NCBI GenBank assembly: GCA_964631175.1
Contig: CAZVWH010000059.1
Coordinates: 1-18,446, forward strand
DNA length: 18,446 bases
Direction: 5' to 3'
From: CAZVWH01 sp964631175
GTDB taxonomy: Bacteria; Planctomycetota; Phycisphaerae; Sedimentisphaerales; Anaerobacaceae
Shown: positions 1 through 6,925 of the stretch, in pieces
Layout: every line of letters starts with the position of its first letter
Position numbering within the stretch: position 1 is the first letter of the stretch
The notes under the pieces: generated by a model
Databases searched by the model: none
What the model was told of the DNA's origin: nothing
What the model saw: only the letters and a program-made list of their open reading frames with translations
Position numbers and translations under genes: made by a program

Positions 1-98
1 AATAACCCCCAAATAAACCTGTCCTGTCCGGCTACGGCTCGGTGCTTCGCCGAGACGAGAGCCGGGTCGAAGGCTTGGGGGGGCTAAATATATTAATG
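1..98. repeat. Nested hairpin: outer C-run/G-run arms enclosing a GC-rich palindromic repeat
   Basis: AATAACCCCCAA at the left edge can pair with TTGGGGGGGCTAAATATATT at about 77-96. The loop is filled by GC-rich palindromic sequence, including CTACGGCTCGGTGCTTCGCC (32-51). This repeat recurs with two mismatches in 24 bases at 14310-14333. The outer arms resemble the intact hairpin at 6611-6634. It lies downstream of the minus-strand protease-enolase gene, so it may act as its terminator. Confidence 0.6.
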
Positions 99-134
99 TA
101 TTCTGTTTTCTGTCCTCTGTCCCCTGTCTTCTGT
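99..134 (-). repeat. ACAGAAGACAG-type tract directly after a stop codon
   Basis: On the minus strand, an imperfect repeat of ACAGAAGACAG / GGACAGAGGACAG follows the TAA stop of the protease-enolase gene immediately. The same word family forms the coding tail of psd (4652-4708) and flanks the last codons of the GH106 gene (11401-11459). Confidence 0.7.
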
Positions 135-2831
135 TTATACAGGATAAACCGGCAGTTGTTGTCTAAGCAATTCGTATATCTTCTTATTTGCTTTGATTGC
201 CTCTTGAGAAGTCTTTTTGAATTTAGCTTTTAATTCCTCAAATTCCGTTGCCTTGAGAGCTGCCAAATCCGACTTCTCGCCGTTGGTTGTGTTTGCCGCT
301 ACGAAATTAGCCATCGTTTCATGGGCTATCTCCCGAATAAGCTGCCAAAGCTCCTTGCCCTGACTGGCTGCAATTGCCCGCCCCAGAGCCAGGGACATCG
401 ACAGAATAGCATTCATACCCAGGACGCCTTTTCTCTGCATCACATGAATTTTGTCCTCGATTGAAGCACTGTCGGAAATCAATCCCGCCGTCACGGCTTG
501 GTCGTACTCCAAACGAAGCAGCTCTTTGTCCACGTCGAGCAGGCTGCCAAGCTGGGCAAGCCTTCTGCCGGTAAACGCCTTGGCAAGGACGGTTTCGATG
601 TGCCTGACCGCCTCCATGCAGCCCTTACCGTCATAGCGTCTTGCCTGTCTCCATCGATTCAGCAGATTCTCATCGTTCTTGGCTTTGACGGCGGCATAGT
701 CCAGGCCTTTCTTGAAACGATATGTGCCATCTCCGGCATCATCAAACAAATCAGAGTGCCTCTTAGTCAGCTCACCGGGCGTAATGATACTATCGACGTA
801 GTGGATTGCCTCATCTACGCCGGCTGATGTTCCCAATGGTGTTGAGCCTTTGAAGCGAATAGTCCCTGTTTTCCCTAAGAACAAAGTCGCTGCCGCAGAG
901 GGGATGCCGGCATTGGTTGCCTCCTCCGTTCCACTGACGGTTTCAATCGCCAGCATTCGCATCAATAAACCCGCTATGTCAAGATCGGCTGTATCCGGCA
1001 TAATTTTCACGTCTTCTCTGCCGGTTAATATCCGAACAAGCTCTTTGACATTTTCTTCTACTTCTTTTCTTTCCTTGTCGGTCATTTCACGCTGTGAAGA
1101 TTTAGCCAATGCTATGATTTCCATGACTCGCCCGTACTTCTGGAGTCTTTCGGTATTAGCTCCTCCGCCTGCCTTCATCCCCAAGGCGTTCATAGCTGTT
1201 GAAATTTCCGCCTCGAACGGGTCGTTCGGCGATTTAGAGCGGTGTGAAACAACAAGCTCGGCGCCGTAGGCGAGCGATGTGAGCATCGCCAGCACGGTCT
1301 CGGAGAGCGTCCCGATTTGGTTGGCCTTGATTAGAGAGACGTTAATCTCTCCGTTCTTGGCGCAAGCCTCAATGTTCTCATCCTTTGTTGTGACGAGGTC
1401 GTCACCAATGATAAATATTTTGTCACTGAGCTCGGTCATCAGATTCTTCCAGCCAATGTGGTCGAGCTCGCCGAAACCGTCCTCAATGGATAGAACCGGT
1501 ACGTCATCTTCCATGGCTTGCTTATAGAGCTGGAGAATTTCATCCCGGCTCATATCAAGCTTACTCTTGTCACGCCAGAAACGATACATTCCAACCGAGT
1601 CCTTCTGGCCAGTTTCCTCACGGTAGGCGTTCTCCAGCTCCGAGGCGGCTGGGTCCAGAGCAATCGCCACATCCACACCGGGTACGTATTCGCAATCAAG
1701 GATAGCCTGTTTCATCATTCGCCACATTCTCTGTTCCGGCACGCGGTCTTGCGGCTCTTTATCAACGTATGGTGCTATACCACCTTCAAGACCGACACCC
1801 ATAACCTTTGCGCCAGGAGCAGACTCGATGATTTCCTTCAAACGGTATTGTAACTTAACCGTCGTTTCCTGTGCATCTTCGTACGTTTTGGCGGATAGCG
1901 GCATGAACATACTCTCCTGCATACTGATATTACTCTCAGGATATTCCTTTTCTGTGTGTCGTCCACCCATTGCGCAGTTTCTGAACTGCCATGGAGCGGT
2001 GACTTTACTGCCGTTTTTGAGTGTGACAGTCTGCATTCTGGTGGTAAGCAGCGTTTTCTTGACTTCACCAACGCGCACAAGCCAGCTTTCTTTGGAAACG
2101 GCAGCGGTGGCTCTTGCAGCCTGCTCAGCAGCAATCTTCTCTCTCATGCGGAACTCTTTGAGCTTGCCTGGGTCTGCAAGAAGCCGGTCAAGTAATCCAA
2201 CACAGCCGGGCGCCAAGAAGAAACGACCTATGTAGATAAGGATGCTGTTGTCCACAGCCAGCCCCAAACCGATTCCGATAACGGCAATCGGCAGGAAAAC
2301 AAGAGCCAAATATCCGCTCCAGACCGGTGCGGATGCCGCCACGGCTAAGTTGTATGGTGCATCAGGTGCAAAGTTACCGCCTTCCTTTTTGATACCGTAG
2401 AATCTGCCCCACGGTATCAGCAAAAACATTTTTGCGTACCATCCAAATTTACCTGCTCCACTTTGAACGATGGCGTCGGCTTTTTCCTGAGAATCCTTAT
2501 TTAGAGCCGCTAATTTAACGGCCGTTAAAAAGTGGCCCATTTCGTGGATGGCTATCCCAATATGCCAGGACAGATACAAGATAATCAAAGAGACAAATGT
2601 CTCCCAGCTTACGAACATGAAACGCAGCGTCTGGAGCTTGCTTTCGACATCCGCTGGAACGCTAAGTACCGATGAAATAAAGGCGGCGTGGAAAGAAACC
2701 AATTTATGGTTTGCGATCACCCAGCCGCGCTCTAAGTATCCCGCAGCTCTAATTGTAACAGATCCTACAACCGTTGCTAATGCCTGCTTAGTTCCGGTTA
2801 TTTTCCGCTTTGCTTCTGACACTTTTCTCAT
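135..2831 (-). CDS. Membrane site-2-protease-like domain fused to a circularly permuted enolase
   Basis: 898 residues. The ATG at 2831 is preceded by AGGAG with 9-nt spacing. The N-terminal part (about residues 72-220) has several hydrophobic segments and an HEMGH motif at 96-100, as in M50/site-2 proteases; D215 or D220 may be the third metal ligand, but this is uncertain. Residues about 275-575 are an enolase TIM barrel. Using yeast numbering, E306=E168, E349=E211, D393=D246, E450=E295, D477=D320, K502=K345, S529-H530-R531=SHR 372-374 and K553=K396. About residues 625-835 match the enolase capping domain, including GTSAG with S669 in the place of the Mg-loop Ser39, and a GMNAILSMSLA segment near 805-815. 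In normal enolases the cap precedes the barrel, so here the order is swapped. Residues 681-735 are an insertion, and the last 45 residues are a charged helix. The usual DSRGNP arginine is absent. Enolase activity (2-phosphoglycerate to phosphoenolpyruvate) is inferred; whether the protease is active is unknown. Confidence 0.9.
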   Translation of the reverse strand: MRKVSEAKRKITGTKQALATVVGSVTIRAAGYLERGWVIANHKLVSFHAAFISSVLSVPADVESKLQTLRFMFVSWETFVSLIILYLSWHIGIAIHEMGHFLTAVKLAALNKDSQEKADAIVQSGAGKFGWYAKMFLLIPWGRFYGIKKEGGNFAPDAPYNLAVAASAPVWSGYLALVFLPIAVIGIGLGLAVDNSILIYIGRFFLAPGCVGLLDRLLADPGKLKEFRMREKIAAEQAARATAAVSKESWLVRVGEVKKTLLTTRMQTVTLKNGSKVTAPWQFRNCAMGGRHTEKEYPESNISMQESMFMPLSAKTYEDAQETTVKLQYRLKEIIESAPGAKVMGVGLEGGIAPYVDKEPQDRVPEQRMWRMMKQAILDCEYVPGVDVAIALDPAASELENAYREETGQKDSVGMYRFWRDKSKLDMSRDEILQLYKQAMEDDVPVLSIEDGFGELDHIGWKNLMTELSDKIFIIGDDLVTTKDENIEACAKNGEINVSLIKANQIGTLSETVLAMLTSLAYGAELVVSHRSKSPNDPFEAEISTAMNALGMKAGGGANTERLQKYGRVMEIIALAKSSQREMTDKERKEVEENVKELVRILTGREDVKIMPDTADLDIAGLLMRMLAIETVSGTEEATNAGIPSAAATLFLGKTGTIRFKGSTPLGTSAGVDEAIHYVDSIITPGELTKRHSDLFDDAGDGTYRFKKGLDYAAVKAKNDENLLNRWRQARRYDGKGCMEAVRHIETVLAKAFTGRRLAQLGSLLDVDKELLRLEYDQAVTAGLISDSASIEDKIHVMQRKGVLGMNAILSMSLALGRAIAASQGKELWQLIREIAHETMANFVAANTTNGEKSDLAALKATEFEELKAKFKKTSQEAIKANKKIYELLRQQLPVYPV

Positions 2832-2892
2832 TGGAAGTTTCTCCTAATGGATATTGCTAATGTTTACAGCGTATTCTTAGATTGAACGACAA

Positions 2893-2920
2893 ATAATATA
2901 TGATTATCTTTTAATTTCAA
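2893..2920 (-). promoter_or_regulatory. Candidate sigma70-type promoter for the protease-enolase gene
   Basis: Read on the minus strand, TTGAAA (2920-2915) and TATTAT (2898-2893) are separated by 16 bp in an AT-rich stretch about 60 bp upstream of the start codon. The match is by eye and no transcript evidence is available. Confidence 0.4.
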
Positions 2921-3035
2921 ATATTTTTTAGAGTTTGGTATATTTTGTTGATTTTGAAGGTTCCGTCAATAGTAAACTTTTTTAATCTCTGCGGGTAGGA
3001 TAGACAGGCCGGACAATACGATAGGGTATATACTC

Positions 3036-3101
3036 GTCTCGGCGGCCCGCTCTGGTAAGCGTGCATACACCGTAGCCGAGAGGCCGAGCCGGAGCGAGAC
3101 A
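3036..3101. repeat. GC-rich imperfect palindrome in the intergenic region 2832-3137
   Basis: TCTCGGC near 3037-3043 pairs with GCCGAGA near 3075-3081, and the segment ends in GAGCGAGAC. It resembles the GCCGAGACGAGAGCCGG word near position 50. The rest of the 306-bp gap between the divergent genes is AT-rich and holds the minus-strand promoter candidate; nothing else was recognised there. Confidence 0.45.
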
Positions 3102-3137
3102 ATCAAACAATAAAAAGTTATTGCAGAAGGAGCTATT

Positions 3138-3518
3138 ATGGAGCGGAAACATGAAAATCCTGAGGACGAAATAGGCGACTTAAAACAGGAGCTGGAGCAC
3201 TTCCAGCAGGAAAAAGAGCGGGTCAGAACTATTATAGGAAAAATCGGCGGGGTGCCGAAATTCCAGACAAAGCTCATTAACATCATTTTTATTATTATCA
3301 TTGTAGTCTCAGTAGCAGTATCAATAATCGGCGGCGAAGAATTGCGTCTTTTGATGATCGAGCTGGCAACGGTAACTCTATCTGCAAAAATTATCTATAT
3401 GATACATTTACAGATGCGAATAAACCACTTCCAGTTCTGGATACTCTCATCTATCGAATGGCGGATTAACGAAACGATAAAGCACATGAAACAGCTGAAG
3501 CAGGAACCTTCATCTTAG
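3138..3518 (+). CDS. Hypothetical small membrane protein with N-terminal coiled coil
   Basis: 126 residues, not recognised. The ATG at 3138 is preceded by AAGGAG with 6-nt spacing, which supports a real gene. Residues about 1-35 are highly charged with heptad-like spacing (a predicted amphipathic helix or coiled coil). Two hydrophobic segments follow at about 51-70 (LINIIFIIIIVVSVAVSIIG) and 74-98. The C-terminal 30 residues are polar and mixed-charge. No catalytic motif is visible. The layout suggests a small membrane protein with its coiled coil on one side, perhaps for oligomerisation. It stands alone, divergent from the protease-enolase gene and more than 400 bp from psd, so context gives no function. 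Confidence 0.7.
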   Translation: MERKHENPEDEIGDLKQELEHFQQEKERVRTIIGKIGGVPKFQTKLINIIFIIIIVVSVAVSIIGGEELRLLMIELATVTLSAKIIYMIHLQMRINHFQFWILSSIEWRINETIKHMKQLKQEPSS

Positions 3519-3777
3519 ATCGTGGCGATATAAGGCAAATTTTCTTTTTAAATTTTGAAATGTAGTTTAACATCAATCCTATAAAAAAATTTTGAGTTGC
3601 TGCTGGACAATCCACCAACCTTGCTCCGTACCTTGATTTCCTAATGACTTGGTTTCCTCTCAATTGCTTCATCTGTAGGCTAAAAGCTTGCCATGAGAAA
3701 CTAATATTGCCGGTTTTTGGCCAGAATTCGCTTTTTTTATAGAATTTTGAGCAATTTTAGAAAAATCGTGCAACTTT

Positions 3778-3806
3778 TTGTGTAGTTTCACGTCTATAAA
3801 TATAGA
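3778..3806 (+). promoter_or_regulatory. Candidate promoter upstream of the 3876-3908 terminator
   Basis: TTGTGT (3778-3783), a 17-bp spacer and TATAGA (3801-3806) form a fair sigma70-like pair. Transcription would start near 3813, so a product ending at the hairpin would be about 95 nt long. Confidence 0.35.
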
Positions 3807-3875
3807 ATGCACACACCAAAACGAAGCGTAGCAAAACCTCTTTTGTTGTGCAAAAAATTCCTTTACCCTCCTTCT

Positions 3876-3908
3876 AAAGGCCGATACAAAACGTAATCGG
3901 CCTTTTTT
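3876..3908 (+). terminator. Rho-independent terminator upstream of psd
   Basis: AAAGGCCGAT (3876-3885) pairs perfectly with ATCGGCCTTT (3896-3905) around a 10-nt loop and is followed by more T residues. No plus-strand gene ends within 350 bp. It therefore either ends a short non-coding transcript or attenuates transcription into psd, whose ATG is 38 bp downstream. Confidence 0.7.
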
Positions 3909-3945
3909 ATTGATTGCCACTGATTATAGATTATCATAGTAGCCT

Positions 3946-4710
3946 ATGAGAATTCCACTTACCAGATACGGTTGGCCACAGGTAGCTGTTTTCCCGGTAG
4001 TCTTGCTTGCGATTATGATTGTCTATTTACTCATAGGCATTTTGTTTTTGCCTACCTGGGCTGTTATTTCTGTAGAACTTGTATTGGCTGTTCTATTAGT
4101 CTTGGTTTTATCGTTTTTCCGTGACCCATATCGAATATCGCCATTGGATGCAAGCCTTTTATTGTCACCGGCTGATGGCCGGATAACCGATATTGAGACT
4201 GTAGAGGATGATAGTTTCATAGGCGGAGCGGCACTGCGAATCGGGATTTTTATGAGCATTTTCAATGCTCATATTAACCGAGCTCCCTGTAATGTACAAG
4301 TCGAGAAGATTTCTTACAGAAAAGGCAAATACAAAAATGCAGCTAATCCTCAAGCCGGCCGTGTTAATGAATCTAACAACCTTGCCTTTGTCAGGATTGA
4401 CAGTCCCAAAGACAAACTTATTGTTCGCCAGATCAGCGGTGCTATTGCTCGACGAATTATTTGCAAGACCAGCCAGGGACATGAATTGACCAGCGGTGAA
4501 AAATTTGGGATGATAAAGTTCGGCTCAAGAACAGAGCTATATGTTCCCTTAACACCAGAGGCTGATACCGGTGTTTGGGAACCTAAGTGCTTAGTCAAGA
4601 TAGGTAATAAGGTTAAAGCCGGCCTGACACCAATAATAAAATACGAGAGAAGACAGAAGACAGCAGACAGAGAACAGAAGACGGAGGACGGACGACAGAA
4701 GACAGTTTAG
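3946..4710 (+). CDS. psd: Phosphatidylserine decarboxylase (short pyruvoyl type)
   Basis: 254 residues. Decarboxylates phosphatidylserine to phosphatidylethanolamine at the inner membrane. Residues about 13-57 are two hydrophobic membrane segments. SPADG (74-78), the FMSIFNAHINRAP block with H109 (102-114) and the KFGSRTE block (191-197) are typical of the family. Cleavage between G193 and S194 would create the pyruvoyl group on a small alpha chain. The conserved part ends near residue 232. The last 20 or so residues are rich in R, Q, K, T, E and D and are encoded entirely by an ACAGAAGACAG repeat tract, so they are probably not functional. The TAG stop lies in GTTTAG at the edge of another repeat. 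No clear ribosome binding site precedes the ATG. pssA, the preceding step, is next downstream. Confidence 0.93.
   Translation: MRIPLTRYGWPQVAVFPVVLLAIMIVYLLIGILFLPTWAVISVELVLAVLLVLVLSFFRDPYRISPLDASLLLSPADGRITDIETVEDDSFIGGAALRIGIFMSIFNAHINRAPCNVQVEKISYRKGKYKNAANPQAGRVNESNNLAFVRIDSPKDKLIVRQISGAIARRIICKTSQGHELTSGEKFGMIKFGSRTELYVPLTPEADTGVWEPKCLVKIGNKVKAGLTPIIKYERRQKTADREQKTEDGRQKTV
4652..4708 (+). repeat. ACAGAAGACAG tract forming the psd C-terminal codons
   Basis: Imperfect tandem words of AGAAGACAG, AGCAGACAG, AGAACAGAAG and ACGGAGGACGG run up to the psd stop. The same word family is present at 99-134 and 11401-11459, also at gene 3' ends. Confidence 0.8.
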
Positions 4711-4754
4711 CCGTCGCGACTCGACTGAGCTCGTCGAAGTCCGGTACGGCGACA
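4705..4754. repeat. GTTTAGCCGTCGC element between psd and pssA
   Basis: GTTTAGCCGTCGC at the left and GGCGAC at the right flank a GC-rich core containing TCGACTGAGCTCGTCGA. It shares its left end with 11156-11168 and similar words at 18297, 18334 and 18435. The psd stop codon is inside the GTTTAG. Confidence 0.6.
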
Positions 4755-4784
4755 GATAAGTGGCAAGCCACAAGAAAAGAAAAG

Positions 4785-5774
4785 ATGCCAAGCTTAAAGA
4801 CTCAAGCTGCCAAAGAACGCTTATTAAGGCGAGTCCGAAGACAGCGATTGAAATATATCACAATCCTGCCGTCGCTAATTACTATTCTCAACGGCGTATG
4901 CGGCTTCGCAGCCATTGTATTTGCCGGCAAAGGCGCAGCAGCCGGCTCCCATGAGTTTTCTTATCATAGGTTTACACTGCCATATTTTGCAATAGCCGGC
5001 TATATGATTCTTCTTGCAATGATCGCCGATATGCTCGATGGACGGCTTGCACGAATGAGTCAGAGCACTTCCAGCTTTGGCGGACAGCTCGACAGCCTTT
5101 GCGACATAATCAGTTTCGGTGTGGCGCCGGCATTTTTAATGATAAAGGTCTTAGAAAATAAGTTGTTTGTTCTTGCCGAATTTAATCATCCTGTTGAGAG
5201 TTTTTTGTATCGTTTCATCTGGCTGTCGGCAGCGGCATATATAAGCTGTGCGGCTATCCGATTAGCGAGGTTCAATGTTGAAAATGAGGAGGATGAGACT
5301 GCACACATGAGTTTTATAGGTCTGCCTACACCTGCTGCTGCCGGCGTATTAGTCAGCCTTGTTATATTCCATCAGGAAATGATACTACCGGAACTTGTCG
5401 CCGAAAACAATCAAGTCCTTCTTAGCTTCTGTGAGAACGTTATTATTTATCTACTACCGCTTTTAGCCTTGGGGGTATCGGTGTTGATGGTTAGTAGGAT
5501 TAGATATCCGCATATAATAAATCAGTACATAAAAGGGAAAAAACCATTCGCACATCTTATCAGGGTACTATTGTTTCTCGGATTGATTATCTGGAGCAGA
5601 CAAACAGCTTTGGTATTAATTTTTTGTGGTTTTGCAGCCAGTAGCTTTGTGAAATGGTTTTATTACAAAGCAATCCGCAGGAAAAGTTATCTTGCCATGG
5701 TAACTGAATCCGCCATAGGAGGAGCTTTAGTAGCTCATGGCGATGCTATGATACACGAGCAGAAAAACACCTAA
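4785..5774 (+). CDS. pssA: CDP-diacylglycerol-serine O-phosphatidyltransferase
   Basis: 329 residues, an integral membrane CDP-alcohol phosphatidyltransferase. Makes phosphatidylserine from CDP-diacylglycerol and L-serine, the substrate for the psd product upstream. The family motif DG(x)2AR(x)8G(x)3D(x)3D is complete: D85, G86, A89, R90, G99, D103 and D107. An additional aspartate is at D82. Hydrophobic segments are at about 26-48, 65-82, 108-120, 139-157, 172-187, 210-228 and 248-290. The start at 4785 has an AAGAAAAG purine tract upstream; the basic N-terminus (KERLLRRVRRQR) is expected cytoplasmic. At 329 residues it is longer than the minimal family size, with extra C-terminal hydrophobic helices. 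Assignment to serine rather than another alcohol rests on the motif context and on adjacency to psd. Confidence 0.9.
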   Translation: MPSLKTQAAKERLLRRVRRQRLKYITILPSLITILNGVCGFAAIVFAGKGAAAGSHEFSYHRFTLPYFAIAGYMILLAMIADMLDGRLARMSQSTSSFGGQLDSLCDIISFGVAPAFLMIKVLENKLFVLAEFNHPVESFLYRFIWLSAAAYISCAAIRLARFNVENEEDETAHMSFIGLPTPAAAGVLVSLVIFHQEMILPELVAENNQVLLSFCENVIIYLLPLLALGVSVLMVSRIRYPHIINQYIKGKKPFAHLIRVLLFLGLIIWSRQTALVLIFCGFAASSFVKWFYYKAIRRKSYLAMVTESAIGGALVAHGDAMIHEQKNT

Positions 5775-5843
5775 ATCACCCCAGTTTTGTAGGAAAAAGT
5801 CATTTCGTCAATCCCTCAACAGATAACTGAGCCTTGGCATCTA

Positions 5844-5872
5844 TTGAAGGTAGAACGCGGATTTGTTAGTAT
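5844..5872 (+). promoter_or_regulatory. Candidate promoter for the MBL-fold hydrolase
   Basis: TTGAAG (5844-5849), a 17-bp spacer and TAGTAT (5867-5872). The predicted start near 5879 would leave a leader of about 17 nt containing the GAGGA ribosome binding site. Confidence 0.4.
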
Positions 5873-5895
5873 AGCTGGTCTTTGAGGACTAAAGA

Positions 5896-6528
5896 ATGAA
5901 AATCAACCGTTTAGTTCTGGGCGATTATCAAACTAACTGCTACGTGCTCCGCGAAGATGCCTCAGCTAATGATTGCTTGATTGTCGATGCAGGCCTTGGT
6001 AGCGCTGAGCTAATTGGCTTTTTGGAGGAAAATCAATTAAATCCTGCTGCTGTGGTGCTCACTCATGGCCACATAGACCATATTGCGGCTGTCACTGAAT
6101 TGCGTAAACGTTATCCTGATATTAAGGTTTATATCCATAAGATTGACGCCCCAATGCTAACACAACCGCAGCATAATCTGTCGGCTATGGTAGGGGGGGC
6201 GTTAAGCATCGAGCCGGCTGATATGCTTGTCGATAACAAAAGCGTAATCGAGCAAGCGGGCGTAAAGTTGGAGGTGCTTCATACACCAGGTCATACACCC
6301 GGTGGGATTTGTCTATATTCAAAGGATGAAGGGATTGTCTTTACGGACGATAGTCTATTTGCCGAGTCAATAGGCCGAACTGATTTTCCAAATGGAAGTA
6401 TGGAACGATTATTAAAAAGCATAAGGGGAAAATTGTTTAATTTGCCCGATGATACTATTGTTTATCCCGGCCATGGGCCGGCGACGACAATAGGCCATGA
6501 AAAAACGCATAATCAATTCTTCCGATAG
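5896..6528 (+). CDS. Metallo-beta-lactamase-fold hydrolase, glyoxalase II-like
   Basis: 210 residues, soluble. The ATG is preceded by GAGGA at good spacing. The metal-binding motif HGHIDH is at 57-62 (H57, H59, D61, H62). Further ligands are H133 (TPGHTPGG), D152 in FTDDSLF and H193 (YPGHGP). This is the layout of the short glyoxalase II-like (YcbL-type) hydrolases, which hydrolyse thioesters such as S-lactoylglutathione or related substrates. Short members lack the long C-terminal substrate-binding domain of GloB, as here. The usual FTGD reads FTDD in this protein. The in vivo substrate cannot be told from sequence. It has its own promoter candidate and probably stands alone. Confidence 0.88.
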   Translation: MKINRLVLGDYQTNCYVLREDASANDCLIVDAGLGSAELIGFLEENQLNPAAVVLTHGHIDHIAAVTELRKRYPDIKVYIHKIDAPMLTQPQHNLSAMVGGALSIEPADMLVDNKSVIEQAGVKLEVLHTPGHTPGGICLYSKDEGIVFTDDSLFAESIGRTDFPNGSMERLLKSIRGKLFNLPDDTIVYPGHGPATTIGHEKTHNQFFR

Positions 6529-6610
6529 TTTTTTCAACTCCGCGACCTCGCTCCACCGAAGCGGCTACGCAAAGGCGAGTAAATCATGGGGTTAAATACA
6601 AAAAATATTT

Positions 6611-6634
6611 AGCCCCCCAGTTTACTGGGGGGTT
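6611..6634. terminator. Strong GC hairpin downstream of the MBL hydrolase
   Basis: CCCCCCAG (6613-6620) pairs perfectly with CTGGGGGG (6625-6632) around TTTA, extended by AG/TT outside. There is no T-run on the plus strand, but the left flank is AT-rich, so it may serve as a bidirectional terminator or be a repeat. It resembles the outer arms of the hairpin at 1-98. Confidence 0.55.
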
Positions 6635-6701
6635 ATCACATGTGGGACAAAATCTAAACAATACTTGTTGCTTTTTCTAAATTTTTTTAGTTTTAAGACA
6701 A

Positions 6702-6731
6702 TTGACAAATTCCGTTATAAGTTGCTATTGT
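6702..6731 (+). promoter_or_regulatory. Candidate tRNA promoter with extended -10
   Basis: A perfect TTGACA (6702-6707) is followed 18 bp later by TATTGT (6726-6731), preceded by TGC as in an extended -10. Transcription would begin near 6738, about 15 nt before the tRNA-Met. Confidence 0.55.
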
Positions 6732-6752
6732 ATAGATGCCCTGAAGTTTTTC

Positions 6753-6826
6753 GGCGGCGTAGCTCAGCTGGTCAGAGCATGGGATTCATAAGCCCAGGGT
6801 CGTCGGTTCGAGTCCGACCGCCGCTA
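6753..6826 (+). tRNA. tRNA-Met (anticodon CAU), probably elongator
   Basis: The 74-nt cloverleaf can be drawn by hand. The acceptor GGCGGCG pairs with CGCCGCT (first pair G-U), with U8-A9 and a GCTC/GAGC D stem. The anticodon stem TGGGA/GCCCA encloses TTCATAA, and the T arm is GTCGG-TTCGAGT-CCGAC with discriminator A. The innermost anticodon-stem pair is an A-G mismatch. CCA is not encoded. The G1-U72 pair and GGCGGCG start fit elongator Met better than initiator; tRNA-Ile2 with a modified CAU anticodon is not excluded. Confidence 0.93.
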
Positions 6827-6925
6827 TTCTTCGCGTATCTCGGGAAGCGTGATGCGTATTGCGTTAGCAAGGGCAAGGCCTTTGCTTTAACGAGATACGA
6901 GCGACGAACAACGATATACGAGACT

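Larger units (their letters stand above)
3519..3945. other. 427-bp AT-rich intergenic region with promoter and terminator signals
   Basis: No convincing gene lies here. The 83-codon minus-strand reading frame at 3669-3920 has no ribosome binding site and reads through the terminator hairpin. The right part carries a promoter-like pair (3778-3806) followed about 70 bp later by a strong hairpin with a T-run (3876-3908). This could be a short untranslated RNA or a leader of psd. Confidence 0.5.

Noticed and set aside
3669..3920. 83-codon minus-strand open frame in the psd upstream region
   Set aside because: No ribosome binding site; begins in the terminator hairpin; composition looks like translated AT-rich intergenic DNA.
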